A stretch of 64,000 nucleotides of DNA from assembly GCA_000158655.1 (NCBI GenBank), contig EQ973339.1, forward strand, positions 303,983 to 367,982, in the 5' to 3' direction. The notes under the pieces were generated by a model. The model did no database searches. It had not been told where the DNA came from and saw nothing but the letters and a program-made list of their open reading frames with translations. The translations under genes and the position numbers were made by a program. Of this stretch, positions 33,485 through 41,683 are shown in pieces; the first letter of the stretch is position 1, and every line of letters starts with the position of its first letter. This DNA comes from [Clostridium] methylpentosum DSM 5476. GTDB lineage: Bacteria; Bacillota; Clostridia; Oscillospirales; Ruminococcaceae.

Positions 33485-35050
33485 TTGAAGTTGAACCTTC
33501 ACCCCAAAGGTATTCCCAAGCAGGAGCCTTTGGGAGCGGATACTCCGCTGAAAAAAGGCGGCGTGGTGGTAGGTATGCGAAAGGAGGGCGATAAAGAAAA
33601 AATCTATTTTGTCGGTGATGACTGCCACCTGCTCTGCATTGGCGCCACTCGCTCCGGTAAATCAAGATGTCTGGTTATGGAAAGTATCTGTCTTTTGGGA
33701 CTCGCTGGAGAATCCGTCTTCTGCTCCGACCCCAAAGCCGAATTGTTCCACTACACCGCTGATTTCCTGAAAAAGTTGGGCTATGAGGTTTTGGTACTGG
33801 ACTTCAAGACCCCCAAAAAAAGTATGCGCTACAATCTGCTCCAGCCCATCATTGACGCCATCAGCGAGGGCGACACCGACCGTGCAGAAATGCTGGCCTG
33901 GGACTTGACGAACAATCTGGTTGGTAAGCCGGAGGGCGAAAAGATTTGGACGAATGGCGAATGTTCCATCATAGCGGCTGCCATTCTTTGCGTGGTGTGC
34001 GACAACCAAAAACGACCGGAATTTCAGAATATGACCAATGTGTATTGGTTCATTTCGGAAATGTGCCGTACCATCGGAAATAAGATGCCGCTGTTGGAGT
34101 ATATCAAGAAACTCTCTCCGTCCCACCCGGCACGGGCGCTTCTGTCTATTTCTGATGTGGCGCCGTCCCGTACCAGAGGCAGCTTTTATACCTCTGCCCT
34201 GACCACACTGCGGCTGTTCACCTCGAAGTCCATCTACGCTATCACTCATACCAGTGATTTTACACTTACAGATATGGGCAGCAAAAAGCAGGCGTTGTTT
34301 GTAATCCTGCCGGACGAGAAAACCACCTTTTATCCCATTGCTTCTCTTATTGTGTCGCAGCAATATGAGCTTCTAGCGGAGGCGGCAGACCGGCGCGGCG
34401 GGCGTTTGGAACGCCGGGTAAATTTTGTGCTGGATGAGTTCGGAAATTTCACGCCCATCAGCGACATGACAAACAAACTGACCGTGGCGGCTGGCCGTGG
34501 GATACGATATGCCCTGTTTGTGCAGGGCTTTGACCAACTGAAAGAAAAGTACAGCGACAATATCGCCAACACAATCAAGGGCAACTGTCAGGTCTGGGCG
34601 TACCTACAAAGCGATGACCCGGAAACGCTGCGGGAGATGTCCGATAAACTCGGCAGCTATACCACATCCAGTTACCAGCTTTCGGCCAGCAACGGCAAAT
34701 ACACAACCCCGTCTAACTCCCAGAGCGTCAGCCTGACCGAGAGAAAGCTGCTCAACACCGATGAGGTCCGGCGCGTCAAGCGTCCCCATCAAATCATCAC
34801 CAGCCGCGACCACCCCGCTATGATGTATGCGCCCGACCTTTCTCAGTGGATGTTCAACAAGATGTTGGGGTTGGGAGATATGGAGCATAACCGCAGGCTG
34901 CGGGAAGAACGGGAACAGAAACGGCCAATCATCACTGACACGAAGCAGGAAATCGCGTTGTGGAACATCTGGATTTACTACCAGAAGGACATCATGCGCC
35001 GCCTTTCGCAGCAAAAGGGCGCTATGGGCGGTGGCCTTGATGATGATTAA
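33485..35050 (+). CDS. virD4: VirD4/TraG coupling ATPase, cytosolic part
   Basis: A 521-residue type IV coupling protein that brings the relaxase-DNA complex to the secretion channel. Walker A is GATRSGKSRC (about 53-62), Walker B VNFVLDEFGNF (about 312-322) and a sensor-like GQVWAYLQSDDPETL (380s) follows. TTG start at 33485 with AAGGAGG seven bases before. It lacks a membrane helix because that is encoded by the gene before. The C-terminus is GLDDD, acidic but not of the shared type. Confidence 0.93.
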   Translation: MKLNLHPKGIPKQEPLGADTPLKKGGVVVGMRKEGDKEKIYFVGDDCHLLCIGATRSGKSRCLVMESICLLGLAGESVFCSDPKAELFHYTADFLKKLGYEVLVLDFKTPKKSMRYNLLQPIIDAISEGDTDRAEMLAWDLTNNLVGKPEGEKIWTNGECSIIAAAILCVVCDNQKRPEFQNMTNVYWFISEMCRTIGNKMPLLEYIKKLSPSHPARALLSISDVAPSRTRGSFYTSALTTLRLFTSKSIYAITHTSDFTLTDMGSKKQALFVILPDEKTTFYPIASLIVSQQYELLAEAADRRGGRLERRVNFVLDEFGNFTPISDMTNKLTVAAGRGIRYALFVQGFDQLKEKYSDNIANTIKGNCQVWAYLQSDDPETLREMSDKLGSYTTSSYQLSASNGKYTTPSNSQSVSLTERKLLNTDEVRRVKRPHQIITSRDHPAMMYAPDLSQWMFNKMLGLGDMEHNRRLREEREQKRPIITDTKQEIALWNIWIYYQKDIMRRLSQQKGAMGGGLDDD

Positions 35051-35067
35051 CTCATAGGAGGTTTTGA

Positions 35068-35430
35068 ATGAAAGAGAAAATCAACCAGACGACGGGCAGG
35101 CTGAAACAGGCTGTCCGGGCGGCGGGTGTTGGTATTGCCACACTTGCCGCCTCTTTTTGTATGTCCGCACCGGCTTATGCCGCTGGTGTACAGGACAGTC
35201 AGATTGTCAAGGGAACCGAGAAATTGGTCGGTGATGTGACAACCTGGCTGATGGTGCTGGCGCCGGTGGTAGCCGGTCTGCTTATCATCTATTTCTGCAT
35301 CCGGCGCGGCATGGCTGACGAGATGGATCAGAAAAAGTGGAACAACCGCATTGTGGTGGCGGTGGTGTCCTGCATTGGCGCCGTACTCGGTTCCGCCACT
35401 CTGAACCTGATTCTCGGCTACTACCAGTAA
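35068..35430 (+). CDS. VirB2/TrbC-like or Maff2-type small membrane protein
   Basis: A 120-residue protein with a signal peptide (residues 1-40, cleavage near AYA-AG) and two further hydrophobic helices (about 55-75 and 92-115) separated by a short basic loop (IRRGMADEMDQKKW). This is the plan of VirB2/TrbC pilins, and a protein of this kind follows VirD4 in Clostridia elements. It may be the transferred-DNA channel pilin. A holin-like protein is possible but less likely given its place. ATG after AGGAGGTTTTGA. Confidence 0.7.
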   Translation: MKEKINQTTGRLKQAVRAAGVGIATLAASFCMSAPAYAAGVQDSQIVKGTEKLVGDVTTWLMVLAPVVAGLLIIYFCIRRGMADEMDQKKWNNRIVVAVVSCIGAVLGSATLNLILGYYQ

Positions 35431-35505
35431 GCCGGGATACATCCCGTAGTACAGGCGATTCCAAGCCTTACTAAATAAATCACTTTATTAACAGGAGGAA
35501 AAACT

Positions 35506-35769
35506 ATGGCTAACTTCATCCGCAACACTCAGGTTAAGGCTATGACTTCTATCTGGGCTGCCAAGCAGAAAGCCCGTGAGCTGGCTGACCGCACGGCGGC
35601 GGCGCTGACCGACCGCACTGGTCAGGGTACGCTGGATGTGGCTATCACCGTGCTGATCTCCATCGTCCTGGGCGCCCTGATCCTGGCCGGTCTGTATCTG
35701 ATCGTGAATGACACCGTGCTGCCCACCATCACCCAGCGCATCAAGGATATGTTTAACTATCACGGCTGA
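35506..35769 (+). CDS. DUF6133 small protein, candidate Flp-type pilin
   Basis: An 87-residue protein: a charged 39-residue leader, then one hydrophobic helix (about 45-68) and a short polar end. The junction RTG-QGTLD (Gly39) looks like a class III prepilin site, with Asp44 at +5 where Flp pilins have Glu; cutting would give a 48-residue mature pilin, the usual Flp size. The prepilin peptidase, CpaB, CpaF, TadB and TadC are encoded 5-10 kb downstream. It has a strong AGGAGG site and a terminator-like hairpin after it, as is usual for an abundant pilin. Assignment to DUF6133 is by eye. Confidence 0.7.
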   Translation: MANFIRNTQVKAMTSIWAAKQKARELADRTAAALTDRTGQGTLDVAITVLISIVLGALILAGLYLIVNDTVLPTITQRIKDMFNYHG

Positions 35770-35783
35770 TCAAAACAAGAAGC

Positions 35784-35813
35784 GGCGGGTCCACCGGCCC
35801 CGCCCTAATTTTT
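35784..35813 (+). terminator. Terminator-like hairpin after the candidate pilin gene
   Basis: GGCGGG (35784-35789) and CCCGCC (35799-35804) pair, followed by CTAATTTTT. It may let the pilin transcript accumulate over the downstream genes. Confidence 0.55.
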
Positions 35814-35829
35814 AACAGGAGGTTTTTCA

Positions 35830-36108
35830 ATGGAGTTCAAAGCGGAAATCAAAAAGACTTTTACCGGCCCCGACAAACTGCGGGCGGTGTGCAGCGTGGT
35901 CCTGGATGACTGCTTTCTGGTGAAGAATGTGCGGGTTGTCGAGGGCGAAAAGGGGCTGTTCGTGTCCCTGCCCAGCCGCCGGAATGTCAAGGGCGAGTGG
36001 GTGGAGCATTGCTTCCCCATGACGAAGGAGCTGCGGGCGAAGCTCTCCGCTGCCGTTCTGGAAGCGTATGAGGCCACCGTGCAGAACAAGGAAGCTGCTA
36101 CGTCCTGA
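35830..36108 (+). CDS. spoVG: SpoVG-family protein
   Basis: A 92-residue protein with the SpoVG fold: AVCSVVLDDCFLVKNVRVVE, then GLFVSLPSRRN and a helical C-terminus. SpoVG proteins bind RNA and DNA and tune gene expression; element-borne copies are common in Clostridia. ATG at 35830 after AGGAGGTTTTTCA. Here it lies between the pilin and the TrbL gene, and may regulate the transfer operon post-transcriptionally. Confidence 0.85.
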   Translation: MEFKAEIKKTFTGPDKLRAVCSVVLDDCFLVKNVRVVEGEKGLFVSLPSRRNVKGEWVEHCFPMTKELRAKLSAAVLEAYEATVQNKEAATS

Positions 36109-36114
36109 CTACTG

Positions 36115-36161
36115 CCCCCCCATATTCCAATCCCTATTGGGGGTGGCCGAGCGCCGCCCCC
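36115..36161 (+). promoter_or_regulatory. Competing hairpins in front of the TrbL ribosome site
   Basis: A C-run (36115-36121), a G-run with TGGC (36139-36147) and GCCGCCCCC (36153-36161) lie in order; the middle can pair with either side, the right-hand pairing being 9 bp. The AAGGAGG site begins four bases later. The layout suits an attenuator or a site for the SpoVG protein encoded just upstream. Confidence 0.35.
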
Positions 36162-36181
36162 AGAAAGGAGGTGGTTGCTGA

Positions 36182-37018
36182 TTGGAATATATCTTAGTGC
36201 TGCTGATCGTGGCCCTGCTGAATGGAGCAATCGCCTATATTGATGGGTTGATGGAAGGGATTATCCCTCTTACCCTATACGCAGAGCAGTATATGTCCAC
36301 TTTGGCCGGGGTGGATTTGTTTCATTCCTTGTTCGACATTGTATTCGGCTTTGGCGTGTCCCTGATTGTGCTAAAATTCCTGAAAAAAGGCTTTGAAACC
36401 TATGTGCTGTGGTCAGACGGGGATGCCGACGAGGAGCCTATTGCCATTCTCACAAACTTCTTCAAGGCAATGGCTGTGGCAATCTGCTTTCCCACCATGT
36501 ATGACTGGCTTGCCACGATTGTAGAAGAAATGAGCAATAAAATGTTGGAGGCCATCGGCCTTGCCACCGCTTACGATTGGGCGGGCTGGGTATCAGGCAT
36601 TTCTTCAATGGGACTTGTGACAGCCATCTTTGGCCTGGTATTTGTCATCGTCTATTTCATCCTTTATTTCCAATTCCTAATGCGCGGACTTGAAATCCTG
36701 ATTTTGCGAGTGGGCATTCCGTTGGCCTGCGTTGGTCTGATTGACAATGACAAAGGCGTGTTCAAGCCTTACATGAGTAAGTTCTTTCAGTCTGCGCTCT
36801 CTGTGGTAATTCAGGTTTCTCTTGCGAAACTGGGGGTTGGCCTGATGATGAATATGCACATTTTCTGGGGCGTGGCCTGTATGATTCTTGCGGTGCGGAC
36901 ACCGAAGTTCCTTCAGGACTTCCTCATTACGACCGGTGGCGGTGGCGGCGGCGCCATTGTCAACAACGCATACCATTCTGTACGGCTGGTGCAGATGGTC
37001 AAGGGCATAGGAAAGTGA
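36182..37018 (+). CDS. TrbL/VirB6-like polytopic channel protein
   Basis: A 278-residue inner-membrane protein with about six hydrophobic helices and a Gly-rich C-terminus (TTGGGGGGA). The shape, size and place between VirD4 and PrgI/VirB3 match the VirB6/TrbL proteins of Clostridia conjugation systems, which form part of the DNA channel. Start is TTG at 36182 with AGGAGGTGG upstream. Helices lie near 1-20, 45-65, 90-115, 142-165, 175-190 and 210-240. Confidence 0.85.
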   Translation: MEYILVLLIVALLNGAIAYIDGLMEGIIPLTLYAEQYMSTLAGVDLFHSLFDIVFGFGVSLIVLKFLKKGFETYVLWSDGDADEEPIAILTNFFKAMAVAICFPTMYDWLATIVEEMSNKMLEAIGLATAYDWAGWVSGISSMGLVTAIFGLVFVIVYFILYFQFLMRGLEILILRVGIPLACVGLIDNDKGVFKPYMSKFFQSALSVVIQVSLAKLGVGLMMNMHIFWGVACMILAVRTPKFLQDFLITTGGGGGGAIVNNAYHSVRLVQMVKGIGK

Positions 37019-37029
37019 GGTGATGGTCG

Positions 37030-37239
37030 ATGGTGACAATGGACGATATTTCAAATGCCATCATCCTGCTTGTGCGCGTTGGTGCGGTAGCCCGTTTCGT
37101 TTACTGCCTGGTGCGCTTGACCGCAGCCGAGGAACAGGCGGCGCAGTATAAAAAGCGCGCCCGTAACACGGTGATCTTCTACATTGTTGCAGAATCCATC
37201 TGGCAAATCAAAGACCTGATTCTGTACTATTATTCCTGA
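37030..37239 (+). CDS. Small membrane protein of the conjugation locus
   Basis: A 69-residue protein with an N-terminal hydrophobic helix (IILLVRVGAVARFVYCLV) and a second, weaker one near the end (NTVIFYIVAESIWQIKDLIL). A protein of this size sits between TrbL and PrgI in related elements. The start is ATG at 37030 (GAGGTGAT upstream), with a second ATG at 37039. It is probably a small structural subunit of the channel; no domain is recognised. Confidence 0.65.
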   Translation: MVTMDDISNAIILLVRVGAVARFVYCLVRLTAAEEQAAQYKKRARNTVIFYIVAESIWQIKDLILYYYS

Positions 37240-37251
37240 CAGGAGGTGCAA

Positions 37252-37575
37252 ATGGACGAAGATTTGAAACTCTACATCCCTCTGGGCGTGAAGCCGGAGG
37301 CCGAACTGTTTACTGGCTTTGGGAAAAAACAGCTTTTTCAATCCATTGTGGGGTCCCTGGTGATGGGCGGCATAGCGGCGCTGGCCTGGCTCTTTACCGG
37401 GAATGTGACAACCACCGTTATCCTGGCCCTGGCCGGTATCTTTGGCTCTGTGATGATGACTACCAAAGACCAGAGCAATTTGTCCGTGGTAGATCAGGTG
37501 CAAAACCTGATTCGCTTTTTACGCGGACAGAAAATCTACCCGTATCGTTACGGGGATGAATGGGGGCTTGAATAA
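37252..37575 (+). CDS. PrgI/VirB3-like membrane protein
   Basis: A 107-residue protein with two central helices (about 30-50 and 53-70) flanked by a polar N-terminus (YIPLGVKPEAELFTGFG) and a C-terminal segment KIYPYRYGDEWGLE. This is the PrgI pattern of Gram-positive type IV systems, the VirB3 equivalent that pairs with VirB4. ATG at 37252 after AGGAGGTGCAA. Its last codon overlaps the next gene's start. The VirB4 gene is unusually far away (52028). Confidence 0.88.
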   Translation: MDEDLKLYIPLGVKPEAELFTGFGKKQLFQSIVGSLVMGGIAALAWLFTGNVTTTVILALAGIFGSVMMTTKDQSNLSVVDQVQNLIRFLRGQKIYPYRYGDEWGLE

Positions 37576-38057
37576 TGTACGCAACCATTCCGGTCTACTA
37601 CCCCTCGCTGGAGGAAGCCGCCCGAAAGGATGAAGCGGCTCTCTGGTGTGACAGCTACAACATCAATATGTCCTGCCGCAACTTCATTCAGGATAAGGCC
37701 ATGACTGCCTTCAATACCCGTGAACTGGACGCCTTTATCGAAGAATTGGTACGCTGTTATGGAACAGAACGGGCGATGTATGTGCTGTCCCGTACTATCC
37801 AGTTTTCCGATTGGGACGCACGGTTCGATCAGGCCGCGCTTGACCGAGCGGGCAAAACGGACTTCCCTGACACAAGAGAGCCGAGGGAGGCACATCAGGT
37901 AGACCCGACCACCCGATATGTCACGGAGATTGATCCGTGCGTTGTTAACGCCGTCTTTGTGAAGCTGATGGAGCTTGAGGACGAACAGGAAGAAACCAAC
38001 CACATGAATGAAATCGAGCAGGATGAGCTTGACGAGGATATGACGGCAGAACTGTGA
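37575..38057 (+). CDS. DUF3849-domain protein
   Basis: A 160-residue soluble protein. Residues 5-110 fit the DUF3849 pattern (YYPSLEEAARKDEAALW; ELVRCYGTERAMYVLSRTIQ; FSDWDARFD), a domain often found inside polyvalent proteins of conjugative elements, here free-standing. The C-terminus is acidic (DELDEDMTAEL), near the shared tail but with an insertion. ATG overlaps the stop of the gene before. Function unknown; polyvalent-associated domains are thought to counter recipient defences. Confidence 0.75.
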   Translation: MYATIPVYYPSLEEAARKDEAALWCDSYNINMSCRNFIQDKAMTAFNTRELDAFIEELVRCYGTERAMYVLSRTIQFSDWDARFDQAALDRAGKTDFPDTREPREAHQVDPTTRYVTEIDPCVVNAVFVKLMELEDEQEETNHMNEIEQDELDEDMTAEL

Positions 38058-38065
38058 GGCTGCCG

Positions 38066-39523
38066 ATGGAGCAGATGACATTTCTGGATTTCTTCGCAGG
38101 CATCGGCGGTTTCCGCAAGGGCTTTGAGCTATGCGGGATGCGCTGTGTGGGGCATTGTGAGATTGATAAGTATGCCGACCGCAGTTACAGAGCCATTCAC
38201 GATGTAAAGGAGGATGAATGGTATGCAGCCGACATCACAAAAGTCGCCCCCGCTGATCTCCCCAGAGCAGACCTGTGGGCAGGAGGATTCCCGTGTCAGG
38301 ATATTTCGGTCGCTGGCCGCCAGCGAGGGCTTGACGGAGCAAGAAGTGGACTCTTTTTTACACTTGCTCAACTCGTCAAAGGCCAAAGTCCTGAAAATCG
38401 ACCCACATGGATTGTCCTTGAAAATGTTAAGAATCTCCTATCCATTCATGGAGGATGGGACTTTGCGACCGTTCTCGATACGCTGGCCTCACTCGGCTAT
38501 CATATCGAATACGGACTGCTCAATACAAAGTATTTCGGCCCCCCTCAAAATCGAGAGCGAGTGTTCATTGTCGCTTGCCGACATCCTGGAGCCGGACGCG
38601 GACCCAAAATATTTCCTGTCCCCGCAGGCAGTGGCAAAGCTCTTATCCAACTCATAGGTGGTATGCAGGGGCAGCGCGTCTATGACCCGGCAGGCATCAG
38701 CGTAACAATGGCTGCACAGTCTGGTGGCTGGGGAGGAAAGACCGGTCTGTATTTCGTTGACCTTTGCAATGGTAATCCCAAGCTGACCGATCACGCCCGC
38801 TGCATCAAGGCCAAGTATAACAGCGGCATTACCAACCGTGGCGGGGACAATTCCGGTGTTCTGATCTCTCCCGCAGGGATGGACAAGGATGCGGTTCTGT
38901 CCTTTGTGGACATTTGCACCGGGAAGGCGAAACTCACCAGAGAAGCCCGCTGCATCCTCTCCGCTTATAACCGCACCATCAGTAATTGGGGCGGCAGTTC
39001 CGGGGTGTTCTATGGCTGCCGTGCTGTCGTGACCCCAGATCGGGAAGAAAAACGGCAAAACGGACGGAGAATCAAGAACTGCGGGGAGCCGTCTTTCACC
39101 GTTACGGCGCAGGATCGGCATGGAGTGCTATTTCAAGACTGCGATGAGTGTCCCTACGGGATGCAGATTCGAGAAGCGACAAAGAAAGGATATGATATTG
39201 CCCGCTGCGGCGACAGTATCAACCTTTCTTTCCCGGAGAGCAAGACGCGGCGCGGACGGGTCGGCAAAGACCTTGCCACGACGCTGGAAACCTCTTGTAA
39301 TCAAGGCACAGCTTTTGCCGGGTGCGGCCTGATCCGCAGACTGACGCCCCGTGAGTGCTGGCGACTGCAAGGCTTTACGGACGAGATGTTTGATAAGGCA
39401 CGGGCAGTTAATAGCGACAATCAGCTATACCGGCAAGCCGGTAATTCCGTGACGGTTCCTGTAATCTACGCCATTGGGAAACAAATCCTTGCCGCACAGA
39501 AGGCATTGGAATGTGGAGAATAA
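38066..39523 (+). CDS. DNA (cytosine-5) methyltransferase, orphan
   Basis: A 485-residue C5-methyltransferase with all core motifs: LDFFAGIGGF (I), GGFPCQDIS with the catalytic Cys (IV, about 78), ENVKN (VI, about 119), QNRERVFIV (VIII, about 162), and RRLTPRECWRLQGF plus QAGNSVTVPV at the end (IX, X). No restriction partner is nearby, so it probably protects the element from host restriction. The target-recognition region (about 225-330) contains a tandem repeat of about 38 residues (FVDLCNGNPKL; FVDICTGKAKL). An overlapping +1 frame is open for 147 codons (38214-38657). Start ATG at 38066 rather than GTG at 38054, with GAGG upstream. Confidence 0.93.
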   Translation: MEQMTFLDFFAGIGGFRKGFELCGMRCVGHCEIDKYADRSYRAIHDVKEDEWYAADITKVAPADLPRADLWAGGFPCQDISVAGRQRGLDGARSGLFFTLAQLVKGQSPENRPTWIVLENVKNLLSIHGGWDFATVLDTLASLGYHIEYGLLNTKYFGPPQNRERVFIVACRHPGAGRGPKIFPVPAGSGKALIQLIGGMQGQRVYDPAGISVTMAAQSGGWGGKTGLYFVDLCNGNPKLTDHARCIKAKYNSGITNRGGDNSGVLISPAGMDKDAVLSFVDICTGKAKLTREARCILSAYNRTISNWGGSSGVFYGCRAVVTPDREEKRQNGRRIKNCGEPSFTVTAQDRHGVLFQDCDECPYGMQIREATKKGYDIARCGDSINLSFPESKTRRGRVGKDLATTLETSCNQGTAFAGCGLIRRLTPRECWRLQGFTDEMFDKARAVNSDNQLYRQAGNSVTVPVIYAIGKQILAAQKALECGE

Positions 39524-39524
39524 G

Positions 39525-39617
39525 ATGTTTCAGAAAAATTGGAACCCGTGGCCCATTTTTATCGGCATGGCGGTCGCAATGACCGCCATCGCCGTATTCT
39601 ATCGACAAATCATGTGA
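39525..39617 (+). CDS. 30-residue single-pass membrane peptide
   Basis: A very short gene: ATG at 39525 after GGAGAAT, 30 codons, stop at 39615-39617. The peptide starts MFQKNWNPWPIF and is one hydrophobic helix (IGMAVAMTAIAVF) followed by YRQIM. It fills the gap between the methyltransferase and the DUF3848 gene exactly. It is not similar in sequence to the 31-residue peptide at 21966, but has the same plan. Role unknown. Confidence 0.6.
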   Translation: MFQKNWNPWPIFIGMAVAMTAIAVFYRQIM

Positions 39618-39629
39618 TGGAGGTGATTC

Positions 39630-40349
39630 ATGCTGGAAACTGACGCATTAAAAGAAAAGCTGGAAATGGAAATCCATCGCTTTGCCCGACCGCCGGAGGA
39701 ACTTTCTTCCGGTGATCCGTATTTTGAGCAGCTTCAGACCATGCTCGCAATCCGAGAAGAGCTGGAAAATATACCGCTGTGCGATATTCAGCAGGATATG
39801 CTGCTTGCGATGGAAAATGTATTGGAATCGGCATGGTTATTCCGTAATACCCCCGTCCCGGATCGCTGCATGAATCCGAACAATATCAGCGAAGTGGTGT
39901 ACTACTTCCTTCAGGACAAAGGCGCCGAGTATCGGGGCGATCTGCTCTATGAACGGGCCAAAGCCGAGTTTGATGCCCGTATGGAAGAACTCGCCGCCCT
40001 GCCGCCTAAAGAAATTCTTGACCATGCCTACGAGAAGATCATCAAAGAAGATTTCCTCTGCCATCTGGAGGAAGGGTTGGACGAGTGGGAAACGGACGCT
40101 CTGTTGTCTTATCCGCAGCCTTTGGCGGCTCTCTACACGGAATGGATGGGAGTTGATTACTCCTATCTGGATATAGACAGAATCCAAAGCACGGCAAAGC
40201 AAGCAGCGGGAAAAAGGTTAAATGAACTTCGCCGCCATGAGTTTGACGTCAATGGTGAGCCGCCTGCGGAACTGCGGTATTTCTATGATTTGCATAGCGA
40301 GATACTGGACAACCCAGATCTGGAGTGGGTCGGTGATATGGAGCCATGA
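39630..40349 (+). CDS. DUF3848-domain protein
   Basis: A 239-residue soluble acidic protein. The pattern PPKEILDHAYEKIIKEDFLCHL to LLSYPQPLAALYTEW (about 122-175) matches DUF3848, a helical domain frequent beside DUF3849 in polyvalent proteins and Clostridia elements. The N-terminal 80 residues are helical and acidic. The end PDLEWVGDMEP resembles the shared tail but extends past it. ATG after GGAGGTGATTC; overlaps the peptidase start by 4 bases (ATGA). Confidence 0.75.
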   Translation: MLETDALKEKLEMEIHRFARPPEELSSGDPYFEQLQTMLAIREELENIPLCDIQQDMLLAMENVLESAWLFRNTPVPDRCMNPNNISEVVYYFLQDKGAEYRGDLLYERAKAEFDARMEELAALPPKEILDHAYEKIIKEDFLCHLEEGLDEWETDALLSYPQPLAALYTEWMGVDYSYLDIDRIQSTAKQAAGKRLNELRRHEFDVNGEPPAELRYFYDLHSEILDNPDLEWVGDMEP

Positions 40350-40792
40350 ATCCTCTGATTGTAAAAGGCGTGGTATTTGGCCTGCTGTTGGCTTGTGCTG
40401 CGCTCTGGGATATGAAAGAACGAGAGATTCCCAATCTGATTCCGGCCATGATTTTAGTTTGTGGCTTGATAGAGCTGCGCCCCGCCGCTTCTGTGGCGGG
40501 GCTTCTTGTTACAGGAGGTCCGTACCTGTTGGCTGCATTACTGACACATGGGAAAACCCTTGCCATTGGCGGTGGGGACATTAAGCTGATGGGGGCTTGT
40601 GGCTTTGTTCTGGGAGTGTGGCCTGGTTTGCTGCACAGCATTTTATCTCTGATCCTGGCCGTGCTTACAGGAGTGATGCTGTTTGGAGTACGCAGGCAGG
40701 ACTTTTCTTCCATCCGGCTGCCACTTGCCCCGTTCTTCTGCATTGGCGGCGTAACTGCTTATTGGCTGGCGGCTGCGGCCGCTGTAATCTGA
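40346..40792 (+). CDS. tadV: Prepilin peptidase, A24 family (TadV/CpaA)
   Basis: A 148-residue membrane aspartyl protease that removes the leader of prepilins. The two catalytic Asp are Asp22 (LWDMKERE) and Asp78 (GGGDIKLM, the GxGD motif), both in the expected places after membrane helices. There is no methylase domain, as in the short TadV type. It is the first gene of the Tad cluster and should process the candidate pilins at 35506, 46086 and 46478, which share a Gly-[QE]-Gly cut site. Confidence 0.92.
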   Translation: MNPLIVKGVVFGLLLACAALWDMKEREIPNLIPAMILVCGLIELRPAASVAGLLVTGGPYLLAALLTHGKTLAIGGGDIKLMGACGFVLGVWPGLLHSILSLILAVLTGVMLFGVRRQDFSSIRLPLAPFFCIGGVTAYWLAAAAAVI

Positions 40793-40810
40793 ACAAATGG
40801 AGGTATCAAC

Positions 40811-41683
40811 TTGAACAAGAATATTTTCAGAAACCGGACGATCATCGGTGCGGTTTGCATCCTGCTGGCCGTTCTGGTTTGTTTTGGCATCACGCCCCTT
40901 TTCAATGCGGGTTTGAAGGCCCAGACCGAAGCGGTACGGGTAAAAGCCGAGGTGATTCCCCGTGGTACTTATATCACGGCGGATATGGTTGAAGTCTACA
41001 CCAGAGGCGCATCCGGTATGCCCGACAGCATTGCCACATCGCTTGACGAGGTAGTTGGCCGATATACCGATGTGGAACTTCGCAAGAATACGGATGTAAA
41101 CACCGGTTGGCTTTCTTCTGAACCACTGACTCAGTACGAATACCTGACCAAGCTGGACGGCTCCAAAGTGGCGATCTCCGTTACCATTCCCACTTTTGCC
41201 AAAGGCGGTTCCGGCAAGGTGGAGGCTGGCGACATCATCATGCTCTTTGCAACCGATAAAGACACCGGAGAAACCACACAGCCCCCGGAACTCAAGTATG
41301 TAGAAGTCCTGGCCGCAACACAGAGTTCCGGCGCCGACAAGGAATATCAGGCGCCCCAGGAGGATGAGGAAGAAAATCCCGAAGAATCGCTTCCTTCCAC
41401 TATTACCCTGCTGGTAAATACCGAACAGGCACAGATCCTCGCACACTTGGAAGAATCCAACAGTCTGCACCTGGCATTTGTGTACCGTGGAACCCGTGAG
41501 AACGCCGAAAAGTTCCTGGCAGCTCAGGATCAGTTCTTTGTAGAGCCGGAGGAAGCTACCGCAGCTCAGGACGGCGAACAGGGTGAGGTGTCCGATGATA
41601 ACCATGCGGCCGACAGCACCGGCGATAATGCGGCCGGCAATGAACCCGCAGAACAGGAGGTTGAGAATACCGATGGCGAATAA
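40811..41683 (+). CDS. cpaB: CpaB/RcpC-like pilus assembly protein (SAF domain)
   Basis: A 290-residue protein anchored by one N-terminal helix (about 10-30), with a SAF domain (about 40-110, VKAEVIPRGTYITADMVEVY) and the RcpC/CpaB middle domain (VAISVTIPTFAKGGSGKVEA). The C-terminal 55 residues are acidic and low complexity. CpaB proteins act in the envelope during Flp pilus assembly. TTG start at 40811 with GGAGGTATCAAC. It overlaps the next gene by 11 bases. Confidence 0.85.
   Translation: MNKNIFRNRTIIGAVCILLAVLVCFGITPLFNAGLKAQTEAVRVKAEVIPRGTYITADMVEVYTRGASGMPDSIATSLDEVVGRYTDVELRKNTDVNTGWLSSEPLTQYEYLTKLDGSKVAISVTIPTFAKGGSGKVEAGDIIMLFATDKDTGETTQPPELKYVEVLAATQSSGADKEYQAPQEDEEENPEESLPSTITLLVNTEQAQILAHLEESNSLHLAFVYRGTRENAEKFLAAQDQFFVEPEEATAAQDGEQGEVSDDNHAADSTGDNAAGNEPAEQEVENTDGE

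Noticed and set aside
36930-36960. A GGTGGCGGTGGCGGCGG run considered as a simple-sequence contingency repeat.
   Set aside because: It encodes the Gly-rich end of TrbL and is too short and irregular to suggest slippage control.
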